Assembly (NCBI RefSeq): GCF_004353905.1
Contig: NZ_SMOD01000019.1
Location: 62,001 to 126,000 of the forward strand
Source of the DNA: Paraburkholderia guartelaensis
GTDB taxonomy: Bacteria > Pseudomonadota > Gammaproteobacteria > Burkholderiales > Burkholderiaceae
Reading direction: 5' to 3'
Length of the DNA: 64,000 bases
A program made the translations under genes and the position numbers. Positions 42,983 through 51,737 of the stretch are shown here, in pieces. The notes under the pieces were generated by a model. That model was given only the letters and a program-made list of their open reading frames with translations, did not search any database and had not been told where the DNA came from. Every line of letters starts with the position of its first letter. Position 1 is the stretch's first letter.

Positions 42983-44689
42983 ATGAACGCACGCGAACCC
43001 GTCCTGGTCCCCGCCGCTGTCACCACATCGCGCAGCGCGCGGCTGCGCCAGATGCTGACCAGCAACGAACTCGAATTCCTGATGGAAGCGCACAACGGCC
43101 TTTCCGCACGTATTGCGCGCGAGGCGGGCTTCAAGGCGATCTGGGGCTCGGGCCTCTCGATCTCCGCGCAGTTCGGCGTGCGCGACAACAACGAGGCGAG
43201 CTGGACCCAGGTGGTCGACAACCTCGAATTCATGGCCGACGCGAGCGACCTGCCCATCCTGCTCGACGGCGACACCGGCTACGGCAACTTCAACAACGTG
43301 CGCCGTCTCGTGCGCAAGCTGGAGCAGCGCGGCATTGCGGGCGTGTGTATCGAAGACAAGCAGTTCCCGAAGACCAACAGCTTCATCAAGGGCGAGGCGC
43401 AGCCGCTCGCCGATATCGACGAGTTCTGCGGCAAGATCAAGGCCGGCAAGGACTCGCAGACCGACGAGCACTTTTCGATCGTCGCGCGTGTCGAGGCGCT
43501 GATCGCGGGCTGGGGCATGGACGAAGCGCTCAAGCGCGCCGAGGCGTATCGCCAGGCCGGCGCGGACGCGATCCTCATCCACAGCAAGCTCTCGAAGCCT
43601 GACGAGATCCTCACGTTCGCGCGCGAATGGGCGGGCCGCGGCCCGCTCGTGATCGTGCCGACCAAGTACTACAGCACGCCGACCGATGTGTTCCGCAAGG
43701 CGGGCATCAGCACGGTGATCTGGGCGAACCATCAGATCCGCGCGGCCGTTTCGGCCATGCAGGCCGTCACCAGGACGATCTACGAAACGCAAACGCTCGT
43801 CGATGTCGAAGACCGCATTGCTACGGTCAACGAAATTTTCCGCCTGCAGGACGCCGACGAATACTCGGAAGCCGAAGACCGCTACCTTTCCGCCACGTCG
43901 CGCGGGGCAGGCTCGGCGATTGTGCTGGCCGCGAGCCGCGGCTCGGGCCTCGACGCCTACACGGAAGACAAGCCCAAGGTCATGCTGCCGGTTGCGGGCA
44001 AGCCGCTCCTGCGCTGGCTCGTCGATGCGTTCAAGAAGCAGTCGGTCAACGACATCACCGTGGTGGGCGGCTATAAGGCCGAAGCCATCGACACAGCGGG
44101 CATCAAGCTCGTGCGCAACGAGCGCTTCGCGCAGACGAACGAACTCGCTTCGCTCGCGTGCGCGGTCGGCGCGCTCGACAACGACACGGTGATCTCGTAC
44201 GGCGACCTGGTGTTCCGCAGCTACATCCTGCGCGACCTCGTGGAAAGCGAAGCGGACATCAGCGTGGTGGTGGATTCGTCGCCTGAGTCGGAGAACAGCA
44301 GCACGCGCGACTTCGCATGGTGCTCGGCCGCCGACGAGCGCGATCTGTTCGGCAACAAGGTGTTCCTCGAGCGTGTGGCGAGCGATCCGGCCGCAAACGG
44401 CGCGGCCCCGCACGGCCGCTGGATCGGCCTCGTGAACGTGCGCGGCGCCGGCCGCGCGAAGCTCGCGAAAAAGCTCGCGCAACTGCAAACGCGCGCCGAT
44501 TTCGACACGCTCGACATGCCGGCGCTGCTCAACGCGCTGATCGCAGACGGCGAGAAAATCGAAGTGCAATACGTGCACGGCCACTGGCGCGGCGTGAACG
44601 ACCTCGAAGACTTCCGCCGTGCGGGAGATTTCGCTCAGGGCGTCTATACGCACGCGCAAACGCCGCTGGGCGCGGAGGGGCAGGCATGA
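42983..44689 (+). CDS. pepM: Phosphoenolpyruvate mutase fused to a PntC-like nucleotidyltransferase
   Basis: A 568-aa fusion. Residues 1-295 are PEP mutase: GDTGYGNFNN (96-105) and the diagnostic EDKQFPKTNS (124-133), which matches the EDKxFPKxNS motif that separates the mutase from isocitrate-lyase relatives. This converts PEP to phosphonopyruvate. Residues 310-555 are a sugar-nucleotidyltransferase-like domain (IVLAASRGSGL at 313, PKVMLPVAGKPLL at 331, metal-binding GDLVF at 407). Fusions of this kind activate 2-aminoethylphosphonate to CMP-AEP. The ATG at 42983 has GGAG 10 bp upstream; longer starts lack one. It is the first gene of a three-gene operon. Confidence 0.88.
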   Translation: MNAREPVLVPAAVTTSRSARLRQMLTSNELEFLMEAHNGLSARIAREAGFKAIWGSGLSISAQFGVRDNNEASWTQVVDNLEFMADASDLPILLDGDTGYGNFNNVRRLVRKLEQRGIAGVCIEDKQFPKTNSFIKGEAQPLADIDEFCGKIKAGKDSQTDEHFSIVARVEALIAGWGMDEALKRAEAYRQAGADAILIHSKLSKPDEILTFAREWAGRGPLVIVPTKYYSTPTDVFRKAGISTVIWANHQIRAAVSAMQAVTRTIYETQTLVDVEDRIATVNEIFRLQDADEYSEAEDRYLSATSRGAGSAIVLAASRGSGLDAYTEDKPKVMLPVAGKPLLRWLVDAFKKQSVNDITVVGGYKAEAIDTAGIKLVRNERFAQTNELASLACAVGALDNDTVISYGDLVFRSYILRDLVESEADISVVVDSSPESENSSTRDFAWCSAADERDLFGNKVFLERVASDPAANGAAPHGRWIGLVNVRGAGRAKLAKKLAQLQTRADFDTLDMPALLNALIADGEKIEVQYVHGHWRGVNDLEDFRRAGDFAQGVYTHAQTPLGAEGQA

Positions 44690-45885
44690 TCGAAGCTGCA
44701 CAGTTTGTCGAAGCGGCGCGCTCGCGCGGCTTCGAATGGTACGCCGGCGTGCCGTGCTCGTACCTCACGCCGTTCATCAACTACGTGCTGCAGGACGACT
44801 CCCTGCATTACGTGAGCGCGGCCAATGAAGGCGACGCGGTCGCGGTCATCGCGGGCGTGGCGCTCGCGGGCAAGCGCGGCATCACGATGATGCAGAACTC
44901 GGGCCTCGGCAACGCCGTGAGCCCGCTCACCTCGCTTACGTGGACGTTCCGCCTGCCGCAACTGCTGATCGTGACATGGCGCGGCCAACCGGGCGTGCCC
45001 GACGAGCCGCAGCACGCGCTGATGGGCCCGGTCACGCCGCAGATGCTGGAAACGATGGAAATTCCGTGGGAGACGTTCCCGACGGAAGCCGACCAGATCG
45101 CGGCGGCGCTCGATCGCGCCATCAAGCACATGGACGAAACGGGCCGCCCGTATGCGCTCGTCATGCAGAAGGGCAGCGTGGCGCCGTACGAACTCAAGGG
45201 CGGCGGTGCGATGCCGGCAAAGCACGCGCTGCCGGTCGCGCAGGTCAAATGGACCGGGCGGACGCCTGATCAACTGCCCACGCGCCAGCAGGCGCTCGAG
45301 CGCGTGATCGCCGCGACGCCTGCCGAGTCGACGGTGGTCGTCGCCTCGACGGGTTTCTGCGGCCGCGAACTCTACGCACTCGACGATCGCTCGAACCAGC
45401 TCTACATGGTGGGCTCGATGGGCTGCGTCACGCCGTTCGCGCTCGGCCTCGCGCTTGCGCGGCCCGACCTGAACGTGCTCGCACTCGACGGTGACGGCGC
45501 GGCGCTCATGCGCATGGGCGTGTTCGCCACGCTTGGCGCCTATGGCCCCGCGAACCTCACACACGTGCTGCTCGACAACGGCGCGCACGATTCGACGGGT
45601 GGCCAGGCCACCGTGTCGGGGCAAGTGTCGTTCGCGAACGTGGCCGCCGCGTGCGGTTACGCCGAGGCCGTGGAAGGCGACGATCTCGCGATGCTCGACA
45701 GCGTGCTCGCCGCCGCGCGCGAACGCGCGAAGGGCGCTTCGGGTGTCGAAGGCACACGCTTCGTACGCCTGACGATTCGCCGTGGCACGCCAGACGGCTT
45801 GCCACGCCCCACGATCACACCGCCCGATGTCAAGACTCGCCTCATGCGCCACATCGGCGCTGCTGTCGACACGTCTGCCAAATAA
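44686..45885 (+). CDS. ppd: Phosphonopyruvate decarboxylase
   Basis: A 399-aa thiamine-diphosphate enzyme that decarboxylates phosphonopyruvate to phosphonoacetaldehyde, the step that pulls the unfavourable mutase reaction forward. It has the catalytic Glu region AANEGDAVAVIAGVAL (Glu48) and the ThDP motif LDGDGAALMRMGVFATLGAYG ending in N298, followed by LLDNGAHDSTGGQ, a signature of this family. The ATG overlaps the pepM stop by 4 bp, so the two are translationally coupled. Confidence 0.93.
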   Translation: MIEAAQFVEAARSRGFEWYAGVPCSYLTPFINYVLQDDSLHYVSAANEGDAVAVIAGVALAGKRGITMMQNSGLGNAVSPLTSLTWTFRLPQLLIVTWRGQPGVPDEPQHALMGPVTPQMLETMEIPWETFPTEADQIAAALDRAIKHMDETGRPYALVMQKGSVAPYELKGGGAMPAKHALPVAQVKWTGRTPDQLPTRQQALERVIAATPAESTVVVASTGFCGRELYALDDRSNQLYMVGSMGCVTPFALGLALARPDLNVLALDGDGAALMRMGVFATLGAYGPANLTHVLLDNGAHDSTGGQATVSGQVSFANVAAACGYAEAVEGDDLAMLDSVLAAARERAKGASGVEGTRFVRLTIRRGTPDGLPRPTITPPDVKTRLMRHIGAAVDTSAK

Positions 45886-45895
45886 GGAATTACCG

Positions 45896-46963
45896 ATGCT
45901 GCTGCTCAATCCCGGCCCGGTCACGCTGACCGAACGCGTGCGCCAGAGTCTCCTCCAGGAAGACCTGTGCCATCGCGAAAGCGAATTCTTCGACGTGCAG
46001 GAAGAGGCGCGCACGCGTCTCGTGGGCGTCTACGATCTCGATCCCGCGCAATGGCAGGCCGTGCTCATGACGGGCTCCGGCACGGCTGCGGTCGAAAGCA
46101 TGATCTCGACGCTCGTGCCTGCGAACGGCAAGCTGCTGATCGTCGAAAACGGCGTGTATGGCGAGCGCATCACCGCGATCGCGAAGCAGTACGGCATCGC
46201 GCATGAGGTCGTCAAACACGACTGGATGCAGGCGCCGGACCTCGCGCGCATCACGGCCGCGCTCGATGCCGACAAGTCGATCACGCACGTCGCCATCATT
46301 CATCACGAAACGACGACGGGCCGCCTGAACGATCTGCGCGCACTGGGCGAAGCGTGCCGCGCGCGCGGCGTGCAAATGCTCGTGGACGGCGTGAGCAGCT
46401 TCGGTTCCGAAGCGATCGATTTCGGCGACACGAGCATCGCGGCGGTGGCGGCCACGGCGAACAAGTGCCTGCACGGCGTGCCGGGCGCGGCCTTCGTGGT
46501 GGTGCGCCGCGCCGCGCTCGCGCAAGCACATAGCCGCGCGTACTACCTCGACCTCAAGCGTCTTGCCACGCTGCAGGATCAGCGCAATACGCCGTTCACG
46601 CCTTCCGTGCACGCGTATTACGCGCTCGTCGAGGCGCTGCGCGAACTCGCCGATGAAGGCGGCTGGCAGGCGCGTCACGCCCGCTATGCGGCGCTTTCCG
46701 AGCAGGTGCGCGCAGGGCTCGCCGCGCGCGGCATGGAGAGCGTGCTGCGGAAGGACGAATCGTCGGTGGTGCTGCGCGCGTTCCGCCTGCCCGCGGGCGT
46801 CGATTATCCGTTGCTGCATGACGCGCTCAAGGCGCGCGGCTTCGTGATCTACGCGGGGCAGGGCGGCTTGTCGGCGGAACTGTTCCGCATTTCGACGATG
46901 GGCGACATTCACGCCGCCGATGTCGAGCGCTTGCTGGCGGCGTTCGATGAAGTGACACGTTAA
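45896..46963 (+). CDS. phnW: 2-aminoethylphosphonate transaminase (biosynthetic direction)
   Basis: A 355-aa class V aminotransferase. It starts MLLLNPGPVTLTERVRQSLL, has GSGTAAVES for PLP phosphate binding and the PLP lysine K190 in ATANKCLHGVPG. PhnW interconverts phosphonoacetaldehyde and 2-aminoethylphosphonate. Following pepM and ppd 10 bp downstream, with AAGGAA upstream of the ATG at 45896, it should make AEP here. In catabolic clusters phnW sits with phnX or phnAY, which are absent. Confidence 0.88.
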   Translation: MLLLNPGPVTLTERVRQSLLQEDLCHRESEFFDVQEEARTRLVGVYDLDPAQWQAVLMTGSGTAAVESMISTLVPANGKLLIVENGVYGERITAIAKQYGIAHEVVKHDWMQAPDLARITAALDADKSITHVAIIHHETTTGRLNDLRALGEACRARGVQMLVDGVSSFGSEAIDFGDTSIAAVAATANKCLHGVPGAAFVVVRRAALAQAHSRAYYLDLKRLATLQDQRNTPFTPSVHAYYALVEALRELADEGGWQARHARYAALSEQVRAGLAARGMESVLRKDESSVVLRAFRLPAGVDYPLLHDALKARGFVIYAGQGGLSAELFRISTMGDIHAADVERLLAAFDEVTR

Positions 46964-46985
46964 GGGCGTATTTCGAAAGCGATTG

Positions 46986-47016
46986 ACGGGCGGCTTCGGC
47001 CGCCCGTTTGCTTTGG
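46986..47016 (+). terminator. Terminator of the phosphonate operon
   Basis: A 9-bp stem ACGGGCGGC/GCCGCCCGT with a stable TTCG tetraloop, followed by TTGCTTT, lies 22 bp after the phnW stop codon. Confidence 0.8.
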
Positions 47017-47026
47017 TGGCTGCGCT

Positions 47027-48484
47027 TCAATATCCCGTGAGCACCGCAAGTGCAAGGGTCGCCGAAGACAGCACGAGCAGCACGAGAAAGAGCGGCAGAA
47101 TGAAGCGTATCCACTCGCCAAAGCCCACACGCGCCGTGGCGAGATACGCGAGCAGCATGCCGGAGGTGGGCGTGACCATGTTCGTGAGGCCGCCGCCCAG
47201 CACGAATGCCAGCACCGAGGTCTGGCCGCTCACACCCGAAAGCTGTGCGATGGGCCCGATGATCGGCATGCTCACCGCGGCCTTGCCCGACACCGAGGGA
47301 ATGAACACGTCGAGCAGCATCTGCACGGCCATGAGTCCGTTGGCGACCCAGACGCTGGAGCGTCCTTGCGCGAGGCGCGTGAAGTAGTCGATCAGCGTGT
47401 CGAGCACGAAGCTGTTCTGCAGGATCAATTCGACGGATGCCGCAAGCCCGATCAGGAGGCCCGCGAGCACCATGCCCTTCATGCCGTCGACGAACGCCTC
47501 GGACGCGCTGCGCGAATCGAGCCGCCCCACGACCGCCGTCACGATGCTGATTGCTACGTAGAACGCTGCAAGCTCGACGTTGCCCCACTTCAGTTCGCGC
47601 GTGCCGAACACGAGTGCGGCGGCCGCAACGGCGAGGATGACGAGCGTCGCCTTGTGGCGGCGCGAGAGTGGCGTGGGCGCATGCAGCGCCTCGACGGCGG
47701 CCTCGCGCCGATAGCCGCTGCGACGCACATAGAGCAGCAGATACGCGACGCCGATCGTCAGGAACACCACGAACACGCCGAGCCGCAACGCCAGCCCGCT
47801 GAAGAGCGGCACACCGACGATGGGCTGCGCCACCGCGAGCGAAAGCGGATTCGTGACCGACGCGATATAGCCGATCTTCGCCGCAATCGCGACGAGCGCC
47901 ACCGCGAACAGATTCGAGAGGCCGAGCCGCTTCGCGAGCAGCATCACCATCGGGATGATGACCAGGTACTCTGAAATGAATCCGAGCAGGGTGCTGCCAA
48001 GCCCGATCAGGATCATGAGCAGCGGCGCGAGCACGTAGACGTTCCCGGCGGTGAGCTGGAGCAGGCGGTCGATGCCGGCGTCCACTACGCCCGTGCGTTT
48101 CATGACGCCGAACATGCCGCCCACGAACATCACCATGACGATGAGCGGCGCGTTCTTGATGAGCCCGTTCGGTATGGCGACGAACACCGAGACGAGGCTC
48201 GCGGGCGCAGCATGGTCCGGCGTGCTCTTTGTCACTGCCGGCGCGACGAGCGTGGCGAGATCGCCGCTTTTCGGCACGACATGATAGGTGCCCGGAATCA
48301 CGAGCTTGTCGTGGCGCTCGAAGCGGCCCGCGTCGACGAACCAGGTCATCGCCAATGCGGCGGCGAGCACCCAGAGCATCATGACGACAGGGTGCAGCAT
48401 CTTGCCGTGCGGCCTGGTTTCCGGTTTTGCGTCTTCTGTGGGTGTCGTGTCTTCACGCGGGGAAGAGGGCGGAGCGGCGATCAT
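47027..48484 (-). CDS. YfcC/DcuC-like anion transporter
   Basis: A 485-aa transporter with about 12 helices. YfcC-family motifs include FVGGMFGVMKRTGVVDAGID, FISEYLVIIPMVMLLAKRLG, YIASVTNPLSLAVAQPIVGVPLFSG and FVLGGGLTNMVTPTSGMLLA. The family covers C4-dicarboxylate and amino-acid/peptide anion carriers. It is the last gene of the hutG-iclR-yfcC operon, so it probably imports the compound that the amidohydrolase cleaves or a related acylated amino acid (inference). The ATG at 48484 follows GAGGAA. Confidence 0.85.
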   Translation of the reverse strand: MIAAPPSSPREDTTPTEDAKPETRPHGKMLHPVVMMLWVLAAALAMTWFVDAGRFERHDKLVIPGTYHVVPKSGDLATLVAPAVTKSTPDHAAPASLVSVFVAIPNGLIKNAPLIVMVMFVGGMFGVMKRTGVVDAGIDRLLQLTAGNVYVLAPLLMILIGLGSTLLGFISEYLVIIPMVMLLAKRLGLSNLFAVALVAIAAKIGYIASVTNPLSLAVAQPIVGVPLFSGLALRLGVFVVFLTIGVAYLLLYVRRSGYRREAAVEALHAPTPLSRRHKATLVILAVAAAALVFGTRELKWGNVELAAFYVAISIVTAVVGRLDSRSASEAFVDGMKGMVLAGLLIGLAASVELILQNSFVLDTLIDYFTRLAQGRSSVWVANGLMAVQMLLDVFIPSVSGKAAVSMPIIGPIAQLSGVSGQTSVLAFVLGGGLTNMVTPTSGMLLAYLATARVGFGEWIRFILPLFLVLLVLSSATLALAVLTGY

Positions 48485-48507
48485 GATGAGGATTCCTCCG
48501 TGCGTGC

Positions 48508-49278
48508 TCAGGCGGAAAGCGCCGCGGCGCGTGCGCCCGCATAGCCGAGTTCGGCGGAGATCGCATCGGCGCAGGCTTGAAGGCGTTCGAGGTAGTCGGG
48601 AATCTCGGCGCGGCCGATGCGCATTTCCGGCCCCGAAATGGCGACGGCCGCCACCGTCGCGCCCGACATATCACGCACGGGGGCAGAGATCGCCACCGCG
48701 CCGGCCGTCACTTCGCCGAGACTCACGGCGTAGCCCTTGCGCGCGATCGCATCGAGTTCCTCGACGAGCGCGATCAGGTCCGGCGCCTCCGGCATCTTCT
48801 TCATGCGCGCGAGATAGTCGGTGCGCACGGCACCCGGTGCGAACGCGAGCAACACCTTGCCCGAAGCGCCGTGGTTGATCGACCGGCGGTTGCCCACCGC
48901 GCCTACGGCGCGCACCTGGTGCGTGGTCTCGCAACGCGCGACGCAAACCGTCTCGAGGCCCTCGCGCACGCGCAGCACGATCGTCTCGTTGATCGCCTGG
49001 TTGAGCGCGAGCATGTGGCGCGAGGCTGAGCGTACGAGCGTGTTCTGCTGCGTGGCCGCCACGCCGAGCACGAAGGCTTGCGGGCCGAGTGCGTAGGTGG
49101 AGGATTGCGCGTCCTGCACGACATAGCGATGCAGTTCCAGCGTGCAGAGCATGCGATAGGTGCGCGATTTGTTGATACCCAACTGCGTGGATAGCTCCGT
49201 TACGCCAAGGCCCGGATGCTCAGCCACATAGCTGAGCAGTTTGAGCGCGTTGTCGACGGCATCGACGATGTAGGTCAT
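48508..49278 (-). CDS. IclR-family transcriptional regulator
   Basis: A 256-aa regulator with an N-terminal winged HTH (LSYVAEHPGLGVTELSTQLGINKSRTYRMLCTLELHRYV) and a C-terminal GAF-like effector domain (SINHGASGKVLLAFAPG). It overlaps the amidohydrolase gene by 4 bp and precedes the transporter. IclR proteins bind AT-rich palindromes; such palindromes lie upstream of this operon and of the divergent porin. Confidence 0.93.
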   Translation of the reverse strand: MTYIVDAVDNALKLLSYVAEHPGLGVTELSTQLGINKSRTYRMLCTLELHRYVVQDAQSSTYALGPQAFVLGVAATQQNTLVRSASRHMLALNQAINETIVLRVREGLETVCVARCETTHQVRAVGAVGNRRSINHGASGKVLLAFAPGAVRTDYLARMKKMPEAPDLIALVEELDAIARKGYAVSLGEVTAGAVAISAPVRDMSGATVAAVAISGPEMRIGRAEIPDYLERLQACADAISAELGYAGARAAALSA

Positions 49279-50174
49279 GGCCGGCCTCCCTTGGCGTTGA
49301 GTTGCGCGCGCACCCAGTTGGCGAGGGCGTCGGCAAAGGCGTCGAGGTCGCGCTTGAGCGTGTCGAAACCCGCATGCTTCGAACACGCGGCCTCGTCCAT
49401 GTAGAGCGCGCGGTTCAGTTCGATCTGGATGCTGTGGCGGTTGCGCGCCGGATCGCTCACGGCGCGCAGCAGGTCGCCGCCCTGATAAGGCTCGTTGATC
49501 TGCACGCGATAGCCGGCGGCCGCAAAGTGATCCGCGACCCATTGCGTGAATGCCGGATCCGACGTCGTGCCGCGCCGGTCGCTGATGACGAAATCGGGGC
49601 GCGCCTCGCCCGAGTCGACGTTCATTTCGTTGCCGCGCGATTTCATGGAGTGACAGTCCACGTGCCACAGGGCGCTGTGCTGCGCGTAGGCCGCATCGGC
49701 CGCCTGCGCGAGCGCCGCGCGATAGGGGCGGTAATACGCGTCGATGCGATGACGGACTTCAGCGACAGAAAGCTTGCGATCGTAGAGCGGCACGCCGGGC
49801 AGCGCATAGCGGCGGATCAGGCCCATGCCGCGCTGCGTGTACCGTTCGGGCGCGAGCGGCTCGGGCCACGGCTCGGCTAGCAGTTCGGCGTCGATGTCCG
49901 TAATGGCGCGATTTGGGTCGATATAGGCGCGCGGAAATCGTGCGCCGATCAGCACGCCGCCGCGCGCGGGAATGCCGCCCCACAGTTCGTCGACGAACGC
50001 GTCCCACGACGTGAGGATCGCCTCGCGCGGCGCGACGGTGCCGAAGTCGTCCGGCAACGTAATCCCGCTATGCGGGGAGTCGAACACGATCGGCAGCGGC
50101 GCGGCCTGTGCCGCAAGGGTGAAGCAGGGCGCGTGTTCGTCTGCGTGGGAGGAAGCTGGGCTGGTGTTCGTCAT
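49275..50174 (-). CDS. N-formylglutamate amidohydrolase family protein
   Basis: A 299-aa zinc hydrolase of the HutG/FGase type. Motifs include PIVFDSPHSGITLPDDF, DAFVDELWGGIPARGG, FPRAYIDPNRAITDID and ALWHVDCHSMKS. It would hydrolyse N-formyl- (or related N-acyl-) glutamate. No other histidine-degradation gene is present, so the substrate may differ from that of the canonical hut pathway. It is the first gene of the minus-strand operon and starts 24 bp from an AT-rich palindrome. Confidence 0.88.
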   Translation of the reverse strand: MTNTSPASSHADEHAPCFTLAAQAAPLPIVFDSPHSGITLPDDFGTVAPREAILTSWDAFVDELWGGIPARGGVLIGARFPRAYIDPNRAITDIDAELLAEPWPEPLAPERYTQRGMGLIRRYALPGVPLYDRKLSVAEVRHRIDAYYRPYRAALAQAADAAYAQHSALWHVDCHSMKSRGNEMNVDSGEARPDFVISDRRGTTSDPAFTQWVADHFAAAGYRVQINEPYQGGDLLRAVSDPARNRHSIQIELNRALYMDEAACSKHAGFDTLKRDLDAFADALANWVRAQLNAKGGRP

Positions 50175-50619
50175 CGCTAGTCAGTTGCTTGCCGCGTGTT
50201 TTAATGATTAAAACAGCGTTTTAATTTCAAGAGACAGCGTAGCGCGCGGTAAAAATTGGGCCGATTGGGGTTTCCCCTGGAATGGCTCGGTAAAAATGGC
50301 GAATTGAACCGGCTGTAAAGGATTACAGCGTTTTTGACGGACGCCGCGACGCCCTGCGTCGTGTCGCGGGTTTTTGACAGCTTCTTGACGGGACGGAAAG
50401 CCGACCCGAATAATAAATAATACGCTGTTTTAAACAATAAAACAAGCGGGTGGTGAGGCAAGCCATCGCCAACGGGGAGCGCGAGCAGGTAACCGTGGCT
50501 CTGCGCTGCGCAGCGATGCCGTTTCATCAGGACTGCAAAAGATAGATCGCACCTCGCGGCGCGCATCTGGAGATCAACGTCAATTCACGGCACATCGAAT
50601 GCCAGAAGGAGAAAAACGC
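50175..50619. promoter_or_regulatory. Divergent control region with AT-rich palindromes (IclR-type sites)
   Basis: At 50198-50225 three alternating half-sites, GTTTTAAT, ATTAAAAC and GTTTTAAT, form two overlapping perfect palindromes (ATTAAAAC-AGC-GTTTTAAT is 19 bp). At 50427-50443 a related repeat GTTTTA-AACAA-TAAAAC occurs. The first lies just before the hutG operon, and the second about 180 bp before the porin ATG. The rest of this 445-bp gap has no gene. Confidence 0.6.
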
Positions 50620-51720
50620 ATGTTTCACGCATCCCGGCGCACCCTCGCACTCGTCATCGGCGGTCTCGGCCTCGCGGCCTCGCACGCTTACGCGCAGTCG
50701 AGCGTCACGCTCTACGGCATCGCCGACGGCGGTTTCACCTATACGAGCAACCAGGGCGGCAAGTCGAACTTCCAGGCGACGGCCGGCAGCGAGCAGGGCT
50801 CGCGCTGGGGCCTGCTCGGCAGCGAAGATCTGGGCGGCGGCAATCGCGCGATCTTCCGCCTCGAGAACGGCTTCAACCTGCAGACCGGCACCGCGAGTGC
50901 GAACGGTCGCATCTTCGGCCGCCAGGCGTGGGTGGGGCTCGCGAGCGACCGCTGGGGCTCGCTCACGTTCGGCCGCCAGTACAACGCGGCGCAGGATTCG
51001 CTCGAGCCGCTGCAAATGGCCGTGGAGACTTCGCAGTACGGTACGCACCCGTTCGACACGGACGATCTGAACAACACGTTCCGCACCGACAACTCCGTCA
51101 AGTACGTCACGCCGAATTTCCATGGCCTGACGATCAACTCGATGTACGGCTTCAGCAACAACGCAGGCAACTTCGCGACGAATCGTTCATGGAGCGTGGG
51201 CGCGAGCTACGCGGGCGGGCCGCTGCAGTTTGGCGCAGCGTACGTGCAGCTCGATCATCCGGCCACGGACACGACCGGCGCGATTCCTTCGGACAACTAC
51301 TTCACGTTCCTGAAGGGCATTACGCAGCAGCGTATTTGGGGCGCGGGCGGCGTGTACACCTTCGGCAATCTCGGCGTGGGCGCGATGTACACGAACGTCG
51401 CATTCGAGCTGACGCCACAAAGCCAGTACCAGCACTATCAGAACGCGGAAGTCAGCCTGCGCTATGCGATCACGCCGTCCATTCATGCCGCCATCGGCGA
51501 GACGTGGACGGGCGTGAACGCGAACGGCCAGAAAGATAGCTGGCACTACTGGCAAACGACCAGCGCGCTGCAATACTTCCTCTCGAAGCGCACGGACATC
51601 TATCTCGACCTCATCTATCAGCGCGCAACGAACGCCGTGGCGCAGATCGAAGGGACGTCGGGCGCATCGAGCAACGGCAATCAGTTCCTCGCGGTGACGG
51701 GCATCCGCCACAAGTTCTGA
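50620..51720 (+). CDS. Gram-negative general porin
   Basis: A 366-aa outer-membrane porin of the Burkholderia OpcP/Omp38 type. The signal peptide is cleaved near AYA-QSS, and the mature protein begins SSVTLYGIADGGFTYTSN. It includes RWGLLGSEDLGGGNRAIFRLENGF and FGRQAWVGLASDRWGSLTFGRQYN, and ends with an aromatic residue (GIRHKF) as required for assembly. It forms a 16-stranded trimeric barrel for small solutes. The ATG at 50620 has AGAAGGAG upstream. The divergent placement with the IclR operon suggests uptake of the same substrate. Confidence 0.95.
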   Translation: MFHASRRTLALVIGGLGLAASHAYAQSSVTLYGIADGGFTYTSNQGGKSNFQATAGSEQGSRWGLLGSEDLGGGNRAIFRLENGFNLQTGTASANGRIFGRQAWVGLASDRWGSLTFGRQYNAAQDSLEPLQMAVETSQYGTHPFDTDDLNNTFRTDNSVKYVTPNFHGLTINSMYGFSNNAGNFATNRSWSVGASYAGGPLQFGAAYVQLDHPATDTTGAIPSDNYFTFLKGITQQRIWGAGGVYTFGNLGVGAMYTNVAFELTPQSQYQHYQNAEVSLRYAITPSIHAAIGETWTGVNANGQKDSWHYWQTTSALQYFLSKRTDIYLDLIYQRATNAVAQIEGTSGASSNGNQFLAVTGIRHKF

Positions 51721-51737
51721 TTGGCTGACCCTGGCGG

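Noticed and set aside
41018..46963. Chemoreceptor and phosphonate operon as one functional unit
   Set aside because: They are divergent with 408 bp between them and share no visible regulatory repeat; proximity alone is weak evidence.
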